Of a DNA stretch of 64,000 nucleotides, positions 44,200 through 51,551 are shown piece by piece. A program made the translations under genes and the position numbers. Position 1 is the first letter of the stretch, and every line of letters begins with the position of its first letter. The notes under the pieces were generated by a model that worked only from the letters and a program-made list of their open reading frames with translations, was not told the origin of the DNA and searched no databases. The DNA is taken from NCBI GenBank assembly GCA_963836695.1, contig CAWIKX010000009.1, positions 429,351 to 493,350 of the forward strand, given 5' to 3'. This stretch comes from Roseiarcus sp963836695. Lineage in GTDB: Bacteria > Pseudomonadota > Alphaproteobacteria > Rhizobiales > Beijerinckiaceae.

Positions 44200-45849
44200 T
44201 TAGTAAAGATAATCGGTCCCCGCGACCAAGGCTGACGCAGTAATGTTATTCAGTGTGACGAGGGTGTGAGAGGAGCCTCCAGCAATTCCGCTCGGATTGA
44301 TCGACATTACGGCGTTGGCCCCTTGCTGACTGAGTTGCACGTAGTTTGTTGGCGCGCTTGTTGACCAGCTGCTTGTAGAAAACATGCTGCGAAGATCGAT
44401 TACGTCGTGGCCGGGTTGAAAATCGGTAATCGTGTTGTCGTGGTCCGACAAGGACGGAAAATCAAATACGTCATATTGTCCGCCGCCCGTCAGCAGATTG
44501 CCGCCCGTGCCCACTTTGATTACAACATCGCCGCCGCCACCATGGATGGTGTCGTTTGCGTTGCTGCCGACAATATAGTTATTCCTGCCGTTGCCAACGA
44601 TGACATGGTTTTGGCCGCCGCTCACAACAAGATCATCGACAGCAGCGGGAAGCGTGAAATCGGATGCACTCGTAACAACCTCAGTAAGGCCAGTTCCCGG
44701 GGTGACGATCGTGGTGTCGGCATAAGGGCCAATGTAGAAGACGTCTTCACCGCCACCGCCCGTATTGATCAGTGTCTGTCCTGGGCCGGTGGCCGCCAAT
44801 TCGTCGTTGCGATCATCCCCGGCTGCAATGCCTGCGCTATTCGCCCTGATAACCACCAGCGCAACAGGGCGCATCGGTTGCGCGACGCCGCCATTTTGCA
44901 TCAAGCCGTAGGCGGCGACAGCATTGCCAGCGCTAGTCGCCTGAGCCGAGTTCAGGATAGCGCCGGCATAAAGCAATGAAGTGCCAACTTCCAAATAGTC
45001 GACCGTCTTGGGCGCACCGTTCAGGTCATTCTCCTGGCCGCCCGTGCGAGTATTCCCGACGATAGACACTTCGCCATTTGTCGCGATCCGGGTCTCCTCC
45101 CAGGTGGCCGCACTGGAGAGCGATGCCGCGAGCTGACTGACCTGAGCGGGGTTGTTCGAGTACGTGATTAACTGTTCCTCGTCGAGCATCGACGTACCGT
45201 TATAGGAGGAATCCCACCCGCCACGCTCTATGAAATACCCCGCTGGGGACTGCATCGCGAGGGCCTGATTGACGAAATTGGCGCCAATCTGATTGAGGCT
45301 GTTGTCGCCAAGAATGTCTCCGCCCAGCTCGAACGCGAGAGCGTCGAAGAGCAGGTGGTTTGGAATTTGAGCGTCGCCCGAAGACAGGATCGACGCCTGG
45401 CTTGCGAGCCGGCTCATAGCCTTTGAAAATTGAGGCCGAAAAGCCAAAATCTGCGAACTGAAGGTCGACCAAAGCGGACTGTTCTTCACGTCGAGGCAGA
45501 TTTGCGCGAAGGATTGCAGGAAGAACGCGTCAGCGGAGGCGTTGTTGTACGCCCCCAACGACGCCAGCTGCGGGTTGGAAAAAGAACCGTCAGCCTGTTC
45601 CTGGTTGAAACCGTATTGCATTGCGCTAATCGCCGCCGCGATGTCCCCGGCCGAGTCTTCCTGTAGGCCAAGCAGCGCTGTGTAGTCAGCATTGCGTTGA
45701 AAGGAGACATTCTCTGATCGGGCGATATTTTCTCCTATCGCCCCGTTGGGGGCGATGGTGGGCGACGCCGCAGAAATAAGGTCGACAAAGACTGGCGAGT
45801 TCTCGGCCACCGCCATGTCAAGCGCGTCAATGTTTGGAGGGCGAGCCAC
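44200..45849 (-). CDS. RTX-type secreted protein with helical (toroid-like) N-terminal domain
   Basis: A 549-residue protein without an N-terminal signal. Residues about 50-330 are mostly helical, with spaced patterns such as AAISAMQYGFNQEQADGSF, ADAFFLQSFAQICLDVK and QSPAGYFIERGGWDSSYNGT, like the helical barrels of polysaccharide lyases. Residues about 345-549 have Gly/Asp/Asn-rich turns (GGGGEDVFYIGPYADTTIV, IVGNGRNNYIVGSNANDTIH, GGGQYDVFDF). The chain closes with NNITASALVAGTDYLY, a type I secretion target signal. It is probably exported by an ABC/HlyD/TolC system, not in this window. The lyase idea is an inference from fold pattern only. Confidence 0.7.
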   Translation of the reverse strand: MARPPNIDALDMAVAENSPVFVDLISAASPTIAPNGAIGENIARSENVSFQRNADYTALLGLQEDSAGDIAAAISAMQYGFNQEQADGSFSNPQLASLGAYNNASADAFFLQSFAQICLDVKNSPLWSTFSSQILAFRPQFSKAMSRLASQASILSSGDAQIPNHLLFDALAFELGGDILGDNSLNQIGANFVNQALAMQSPAGYFIERGGWDSSYNGTSMLDEEQLITYSNNPAQVSQLAASLSSAATWEETRIATNGEVSIVGNTRTGGQENDLNGAPKTVDYLEVGTSLLYAGAILNSAQATSAGNAVAAYGLMQNGGVAQPMRPVALVVIRANSAGIAAGDDRNDELAATGPGQTLINTGGGGEDVFYIGPYADTTIVTPGTGLTEVVTSASDFTLPAAVDDLVVSGGQNHVIVGNGRNNYIVGSNANDTIHGGGGDVVIKVGTGGNLLTGGGQYDVFDFPSLSDHDNTITDFQPGHDVIDLRSMFSTSSWSTSAPTNYVQLSQQGANAVMSINPSGIAGGSSHTLVTLNNITASALVAGTDYLY

Positions 45850-46005
45850 CTGAAAACCCCTCCGCTATACGAAGGTCCGGTCCGGATTTCTCACGATAGG
45901 CCGGATCGGCCACCCCCTTCAACAGGCGAGGGCGAGGTCAGGAGAAGCCTCTCACCTTAACGCCCGTTCGGGAATGAACCGAGAGAACGCGACTCACAAA
46001 GAAAT

Positions 46006-46092
46006 TGGTGCGGCCAAGAGGACTCGAACCTCCACTCCGGTTAAAGAACTAGCACCTCAAGCTAGCGCGTCTACCAGTTCCGCCATGGCCGC
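46006..46092 (-). tRNA. tRNA-Leu (anticodon GAG)
   Basis: Reading the minus strand from 46092: acceptor GCGGCCA pairs with TGGCCGC, and the 3' CCA is encoded at 46006-46008. The anticodon arm is CTAGC TTGAGGT GCTAG, giving anticodon GAG, and a long variable arm precedes the TTCGAGTC T-loop, as expected for class II leucine tRNA. Confidence 0.95.
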
Positions 46093-46229
46093 ACTTTTCG
46101 CTGTGCGTCAGGCGGCGCAGAGCGAAGGCGGTCGTCTAACAAATCGCTTTCGCGAAGACAAGCGAGAGCGCCTTCGGAAAGCGGGCGGTAAATCCGGGTT
46201 TCCAGATCGTCGCGCATCCCCTCGCGGGA

Positions 46230-47036
46230 TCAGTATCCCGATGCCCACGGGGGCGGCGCGTAATAGGGTCCATCGTATGGACCCGGAGGCCCTTCATAAT
46301 AGCCCGGCGGGCCGGCGTAGGGTCCGATCGGCTGGGGTCCGGGCTCGTAATATCCATTCATCCCCGGCCCAGCCTCGGCGCGCATCGATTCGCCCTCCTG
46401 CAGCACGACGACCCGTGTCCCGACCGGCGCGCGGTTATAAAGATCGATGATGTCGTGATTGAACAACCGAATGCAGCCGCTCGACACCTTCTGGCCGATC
46501 GTCTCCGGCTCGATCGTTCCGTGTAGGCGAAAATAGGTGTCCTGATTGCCACGATAGAGGTAAAGCGCGCGCGCCCCGAGCGGATTGTTGATGCCGCCCG
46601 GCAGGCCGGCCGTGTAGTGCGCATAAATCGGCATGCGGCGAATCATGTCAGCGGTCGGCGTCCAGTGCGGCCACTCGGCCTTTCGGCCAATGACGGCGTT
46701 ACCGCGGAAGTTCAGCGCCTCCTCCCGGCCAACCCCCACCGTGTAGCGCATCGCCACGCCGCCCGGCTCGACGAAATAGAGATGCCGTTCACCGATCATG
46801 ACGACGATCGTGCCCGGCCGATAGGGACTGGAGAAGGCGACTTGACGGCGAAGCACCCCAGGATCGATCCGGCTCATGTCGAGCCCGGGGATCTCGTGCC
46901 CGTGGTCGTTGATTGGGCCATAGGCGGAGGGGTTGCCGAAGCCGGATCCGAACGGAATCCCGCCTTGGCTCGCGCAACCTCCAAGCAGGACCGAAATTCC
47001 CGCAAGCACGCTTCTTCGATCGACACGCACCGTCAT
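46230..47036 (-). CDS. L,D-transpeptidase YkuD-family lipoprotein
   Basis: A 268-residue protein. It begins RRSVLAGISVLLGGC, a lipoprotein signal with lipobox Cys near residue 21. The YkuD domain follows: GTIVVMIGERHLYFVEPGGV near residue 75, RYTVGVGREEALNFRG near 97, YFRLHGTIEPETIGQKVSSG near 167 and GCIRLFNHDIIDLYNR near 187 with the catalytic Cys. The C-terminal 45 residues are rich in Gly, Pro and Tyr. It makes 3-3 crosslinks or anchors lipoprotein in the cell wall. It is downstream of tRNA-Leu on the same strand order. Confidence 0.92.
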   Translation of the reverse strand: MTVRVDRRSVLAGISVLLGGCASQGGIPFGSGFGNPSAYGPINDHGHEIPGLDMSRIDPGVLRRQVAFSSPYRPGTIVVMIGERHLYFVEPGGVAMRYTVGVGREEALNFRGNAVIGRKAEWPHWTPTADMIRRMPIYAHYTAGLPGGINNPLGARALYLYRGNQDTYFRLHGTIEPETIGQKVSSGCIRLFNHDIIDLYNRAPVGTRVVVLQEGESMRAEAGPGMNGYYEPGPQPIGPYAGPPGYYEGPPGPYDGPYYAPPPWASGY

Positions 47037-47275
47037 TGTTCAGCCACCCCGAAAGCCCCGCTCAGCTCAGCTCTGCCGCGCGTCGATTCGCGGCATTGCG
47101 CCGATCCTCATGTCCTTACTGATCTTTCCGATCCCGTCTAGCCCACAGGCGGCGGAGCCGCTCAAGAAACTGGGGGGCGAGAATCCGTCGTAGAGAACCC
47201 TCCACAAGACAACGCTCATGGAGCTTCCCGGCAGTGCGCCGACGGCGCCTTGCACCTGGCGGCCGATGAACCCGT

Positions 47276-48454
47276 CTACTCGGCTCCGCGCGCGAAGGGC
47301 AAAATGTCCGGAGCTGGCGCGTCCCCCTCGCGAGAAAAGTCCATGGATTCGATCCGCTCGCTCCGCCGCGCCACCCGCGCGCTCGCTGCGCCAACGCCAG
47401 CGAGGTCCTCCTGCGCCTGACGGAAATGCGTCTCGAGCTTGCCCGCGCGTTCGACAAGCAGGCGAACGTCATTCATCAGCTTGCCGACCTCGGCCTGAAT
47501 TTGATGCGCTTCGTCGCGCATGCGCGCGTCGCGCAGGATGGCTTGCGCCACACTGATCGCCATCATCATCAAGGTCGGCGAGACGATGACGACGCGAGCG
47601 CGATGGGCCTTCTGCACCAGTTCGTCGAAGTGGTCGACGAGATCGGAATAGATCGCTTCCGAAGGCACGAACATGAGCGCCACATCCTGCGTCTCGCCAG
47701 GCAGAAGATAGCGCTCGGCAATATCCTTGACGTGCTTGCCGACGTCGGCGCGCACCCGCGCATGCGCCGTTTTGCGTGTCTCCTCGTCGCGCGCAGCGCG
47801 CAACGCAGTAAAGCCCTCGAGCGGAAACTTAGCGTCGACGGCGAGCAGCCGGACGTCGCCGGGTAGGCGGATGACGCAATCGGGGCGGGTTCGGTTGGAG
47901 AGGGTGAACTGGAAATCGTAGGCGCCGACTGGCAAGCCGTCGCGGACGATCGCCTCCATCCTCCCTTGGCCGAAGGCGCCGCGGGACTGCTTGTTGGAGA
48001 GAATGTCCTTGAGCGACACCACTTCGCGCGTCATCTCGCTCAGCCGTGATTGCGCCGCGTCAATCACGGCGAGACGCTCATTGAGCTTGCCGAGATTTTC
48101 GCCGGTCGTCTGCGTTTGGGCGTCAAGCCCGGCGCCGAGCCGCGCCCCGACCGAATCGAGCCGGTCGGCGACGACGCGCGCGAGGTCTGTCTGTCGCGAA
48201 CCGAGCCATTCCGACATTCCGCCAATACGCCCGGAAAGTTCCGCGCTCGATTGCGCAAGCGCAGCGAAGCGCGCCTCGATCGCCTCCTGCCGTTCGTCTG
48301 CAATCTCGCGCTCCCGCTGTCGCGCGGCGCCGGCGCGCCAAAGAGCGATCAGGCTCAGCGCCGCAAGCACCGCCAGCAGCAACAAGGCCGCGCCAAGCGC
48401 CTCAGTCAGAGAAATTGGAACGCCGGCAACGACGGCGATCAAGCCGGAGGTCAT
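47276..48454 (-). CDS. rmuC: DNA recombination protein RmuC
   Basis: A 392-residue protein. ATG 48454 gives an N-terminal TM helix (EALGAALLLLAVLAALSLIA). A coiled coil follows (EREIADERQEAIEARFAAL, then LSEMTREVVSLKDIL), and then the RmuC nuclease-like core: SNKQSRGAFGQGRMEAIVRD near residue 155, LLAVDAKFPLEGFTALRAA near 210, DVALMFVPSEAIYSDLVDHF near 258 and RVVIVSPTLMMMAISVAQA near 290. RmuC limits inversions and DNA rearrangements. The frame is open upstream, but the residues before 48454 are not RmuC-like. It is divergent from def. Confidence 0.92.
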   Translation of the reverse strand: MTSGLIAVVAGVPISLTEALGAALLLLAVLAALSLIALWRAGAARQREREIADERQEAIEARFAALAQSSAELSGRIGGMSEWLGSRQTDLARVVADRLDSVGARLGAGLDAQTQTTGENLGKLNERLAVIDAAQSRLSEMTREVVSLKDILSNKQSRGAFGQGRMEAIVRDGLPVGAYDFQFTLSNRTRPDCVIRLPGDVRLLAVDAKFPLEGFTALRAARDEETRKTAHARVRADVGKHVKDIAERYLLPGETQDVALMFVPSEAIYSDLVDHFDELVQKAHRARVVIVSPTLMMMAISVAQAILRDARMRDEAHQIQAEVGKLMNDVRLLVERAGKLETHFRQAQEDLAGVGAASARVARRSERIESMDFSREGDAPAPDILPFARGAE

Positions 48455-48475
48455 TGATGGCTCGCCGACCCCCTC

Positions 48476-48660
48476 TGTGTCATGGCCGCCCCCGGACTGT
48501 GATCCGGGGGTGTCCCGGCCATCCACGTCGCAGCCTCTCGCCAGGCTCGGGGATCAACAAACTTCGTGCAATACGAGACGCGACCCAATCCGCCACCATT
48601 CCGCACAATTCCATCACGCAGACCGCTTGGATGGTCGGGACAAGCCCGGCGATGACGCCT
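48476..48660. repeat. Pair of REP-like palindromic elements
   Basis: One element holds CCCCCGGA/TCCGGGGG (48489-48510) and runs on as TGTCCCGGCCATCCACG. The second, at about 48627-48657 (TTGGATGGTCGGGACAAGCC, then CGGCGATGA), is its inverted partner. Sequences like these are scattered through Rhizobiales genomes. Confidence 0.55.
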
Positions 48661-48757
48661 GCTTTAGCGAATCAATAAGGAACAAAATAAGAACACGTTT
48701 GACCGGGCTTGTCCAGCCGATTAACAGTCGCCCCTCTTCTCCCTCGAAATGTCCCGC

Positions 48758-49288
48758 ATGGCCCTCAAACCGATCATCATTTTACCCGATCCCAAACTGC
48801 GCCTCGTCAGCAAGCCCATCGAGCGCGTCGACGATCCGCTGCGCAAGCTGGTCGATGACATGATTGAAACCATGCACGACGCTCCGGGTGTAGGGCTCGC
48901 CGCGATCCAGATCGCCGAACCCATCCGCCTTTTGGTGATCGACACCGCCAAAAAGGAAGAAACGCCCGCCCCCCAGGTGTTCATCAATCCCGAGATCGTG
49001 TGGTCGTCCGAAGAGCGCTCGACTTACGAAGAGGGCTGCCTTTCGATTCCCGAATATTACGCCGAGGTCGAGCGGCCGGCGTCGGTGCGCGCCCGCGCGC
49101 TCGACCGCGACGGGAAGGAATGCGAGATCCTGGCCGAGGGCCTGCTCGCCACCGTCCTGCAGCACGAGATCGACCATCTCGACGGCGTTCTGTTCATCGA
49201 CCACATCTCCAAGCTCAAGCGTGACCGGGTGATCAAGAAATTCCAGAAGGCCGCCAAGCGCGCCGGCGATGGCTCGCATGTGCTGTAG
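48758..49288 (+). CDS. def: Peptide deformylase
   Basis: A 176-residue metalloenzyme that removes the formyl group from new proteins. All three motifs are present: GVGLAAIQIAEP near residue 45, EEGCLSIPEYYAEVERP near 91 and VLQHEIDHLDGVLFIDHISK near 134. ATG 48758 (MALKPIIILPDPKLRLVSKP) is the usual N-terminus; an in-frame ATG three codons earlier is possible. The C-terminus is Lys-rich. There is no fmt gene behind it in this window; a dehydrogenase follows instead. Confidence 0.95.
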   Translation: MALKPIIILPDPKLRLVSKPIERVDDPLRKLVDDMIETMHDAPGVGLAAIQIAEPIRLLVIDTAKKEETPAPQVFINPEIVWSSEERSTYEEGCLSIPEYYAEVERPASVRARALDRDGKECEILAEGLLATVLQHEIDHLDGVLFIDHISKLKRDRVIKKFQKAAKRAGDGSHVL

Positions 49289-49364
49289 TCGGCGTTCCCC
49301 GGCTTTTGAATAGGCCGGGTCCCTGCCCGGCTCACATCGGTTCAGTTCTTAAGGAGGCATGCTC

Positions 49365-50219
49365 ATGCAACGCGTTGCGATTCTCGGCCTTGGCATCATG
49401 GGAGCTGGTATGGCCGCCAATTGGCTGGCCAAAGGTTTCGAGGTCTCAGTCTGGAACCGGACGGCCGCCAAAGCGCAGGCGCTGGCCGGCAAGGGCGCCA
49501 AAGTTGCGGCGACCCCTCGCGAGGCCGCGACAGGCGCGGATTTTATATTCGCCATGGTGTCGGACGACGAGGCCTCACGCTCCGTCTGGCTTGGCGCTGA
49601 TGGCGCGCTCGCCGGGGCGAAAAGCGGCGCGATCGGAGTGGAATCCAGCACGTTGACGCCCGGCTGGATTCGCGAGCTCGCGCGTCAGGCTCAAGCCAAG
49701 GGCGTCGGCTTCCTCGACGCGCCGGTCGGCGGCAGTCGTCCGGCGGCGGAATCGGGCGAACTCAGGTTCTTTGTCGGCGGCGAGCCCCAAACTTTCGAAG
49801 CGGCGCGCCCTGCGCTGGCCGCGGTTGGCAGCAAGATGGATCTGCTTGGGCCCATCGGGGCGGGCGCAACGTGGAAGCTGATCAACAACCAGCTCGCCGC
49901 AGGTCAGTTGGCCGCGCTTGCGGAGGCGCTCGCAGTGGCCAAGAAGGCCGGGTTCAAGGACAGGCAAATCTCCGATCTCATCCTGGCCGGCGCCGCAGCC
50001 AGCCCGATCGTTAAGCTCAAGTTGCCGCGCATGCTGGCCGAGGATTTCGAGCCGACCGACTTCGCCCTCAATCTCATGCTGAAAGACGCTCGCTATGCGA
50101 CGTCGCTCGCTCAATCGCTGGGAACGCCGGCCGGCATGATCGAGGGCGCAGCGAAGGCGTTCGCGCGGGCGAACGACAAGGGGCTTGGCGACAAGGACAT
50201 GGCTGCGGTCGTCGGCTAA
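49365..50219 (+). CDS. NAD(P)-dependent beta-hydroxyacid dehydrogenase (3-hydroxyisobutyrate dehydrogenase-like)
   Basis: A 284-residue protein. AAGGAGG at 49351-49357 is seven bases before ATG 49365 and only one before ATG 49359, so 49365 is chosen. The N-terminal Rossmann motif is AILGLGIMGAGMAANWLAKG, followed by FIFAMVSDDEASRSVWLG near residue 63, DAPVGGSRPAAESGELRFFV near 118 and GPIGAGATWKLINNQLAAGQ near 163, which holds the catalytic Lys. The substrate could be 3-hydroxyisobutyrate, tartronate semialdehyde or succinic semialdehyde. It stands after def without overlap. Confidence 0.9.
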   Translation: MQRVAILGLGIMGAGMAANWLAKGFEVSVWNRTAAKAQALAGKGAKVAATPREAATGADFIFAMVSDDEASRSVWLGADGALAGAKSGAIGVESSTLTPGWIRELARQAQAKGVGFLDAPVGGSRPAAESGELRFFVGGEPQTFEAARPALAAVGSKMDLLGPIGAGATWKLINNQLAAGQLAALAEALAVAKKAGFKDRQISDLILAGAAASPIVKLKLPRMLAEDFEPTDFALNLMLKDARYATSLAQSLGTPAGMIEGAAKAFARANDKGLGDKDMAAVVG

Positions 50220-50236
50220 GGGCGGATTGCGGGCCC

Positions 50237-51496
50237 ATGCGCGCGAGCGGAAACGAGCCGCCGCGCCCGGTTGGAGAGCGACCGCGGCGCGGGGAGCGCA
50301 GAGACCTGCAGGATCTGCGCAAACTGCCCCGCTCGGCCTTTGTCTCCTATCAGAAGAAGCACGCCCAGCCCCATAGTCCGCGCTCGCGCGCCAAGGCCGC
50401 TCAACGGTTGGTCTATCCAGGCCTTGCCGCCTTCGCCCCGCACCGATTCTGGAAGTGGCTGACCGAATATTGGCGGTTTCGCATCGGCCGCCGTCATCCG
50501 TTCCAGACTTATGACGGCGCGGACGGAGATGATGGCGTCTATGCGCTGCGCGGCGACGCCCGCGAGATACGCATCGCGCTCGCAGGCGATTGGGGCGCCG
50601 GCACCGACGAAGCCGCCGAGGTGGCGGCGCGCATCCAAGTGTGGCGGCCCCATTATTCGATCCATCTCGGCGACGTTTACTACGTCGGCGACCCTGCCGA
50701 GGTGGGCGCGAACTTTCTCGGCGTCCCCAATCCCCGCTATGCGTTCGCGCCGTGCAAATGGCCCTTAGGCTTGGAGGGCGCGTTCGCGCTCAACGGCAAC
50801 CATGAAATGTATGCGCTGGGCTACGGCTATTTCGATCACATCTTGCCGAAGCTCGGCCTCTCCGGCAGTCCGCACGGTCAGAGGGCGAGCTATTTCTGTC
50901 TCGAGAACGACCATTGGCGGATCATCGCGCTCGACACGAGCTACAATTCCGTCGGCGCGCCGGTCCTCGAGCATTTTCTCCAGCCCGACTGCGCCCTGCC
51001 GGACGAACTCATCGAGTGGCTGCGCACGGTGGTCAAGCCACAGCCCGACGATACACGCGGCATCGTGATCCTCAGCCATCACCAATATGTCTCGCGCTTC
51101 GATCATTGCTATCCGAAGCCGGCCCGGCAACTGGCGGAATTCTTCTCCCGTCCGGTCCTCTGGCTGTGGGGGCACGAGCATCGCTTGGCGATCTACGAAG
51201 AAGTGTCGATGGAAGGGGGCGTCACGGCGTATGGGCGCTGCATTGGTCACGGCGGCATGCCGGTCGACCTGCCGCCGAAGACGCCGCTGCACGACTTTGC
51301 GGTCGAATTCGTCGACGAGCGACTCTACCCGAACGACGAAAACCTTGTCGTCGGATATAACGGCTTCGCGAAAATGGCCTTGCGCGCGGATCAGCTGACG
51401 TTGGACTATGTGGACCTGCGCGGAACGCGGGTGTTCAGCGAGACTTGGACCGTCGATCAAGGCGAGCTTGTCCGCCTCAAGGCGCGGCAAGGTTGA
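50237..51496 (+). CDS. Calcineurin-like metallophosphatase
   Basis: A 419-residue phosphoesterase. The core metal-binding blocks are IALAGDWGAGTDEAAEV near residue 115, SIHLGDVYYVGDPAEVG near 141, FALNGNHEMYALGYGYFD near 183, VILSHHQYVSRFDHC near 277 and LWLWGHEHRLAIYEE near 307. The N-terminal 60 residues are basic and specific to this protein. There is no signal peptide. The substrate is unknown. It starts 17 bases after the dehydrogenase and ends 55 bases before the ATPase. Confidence 0.88.
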   Translation: MRASGNEPPRPVGERPRRGERRDLQDLRKLPRSAFVSYQKKHAQPHSPRSRAKAAQRLVYPGLAAFAPHRFWKWLTEYWRFRIGRRHPFQTYDGADGDDGVYALRGDAREIRIALAGDWGAGTDEAAEVAARIQVWRPHYSIHLGDVYYVGDPAEVGANFLGVPNPRYAFAPCKWPLGLEGAFALNGNHEMYALGYGYFDHILPKLGLSGSPHGQRASYFCLENDHWRIIALDTSYNSVGAPVLEHFLQPDCALPDELIEWLRTVVKPQPDDTRGIVILSHHQYVSRFDHCYPKPARQLAEFFSRPVLWLWGHEHRLAIYEEVSMEGGVTAYGRCIGHGGMPVDLPPKTPLHDFAVEFVDERLYPNDENLVVGYNGFAKMALRADQLTLDYVDLRGTRVFSETWTVDQGELVRLKARQG

Positions 51497-51551
51497 CGCG
51501 CTCGAAAGCGACCAGGGCCCAGGCGGAACGGCAGAGGGACTTCGTCGAGCG

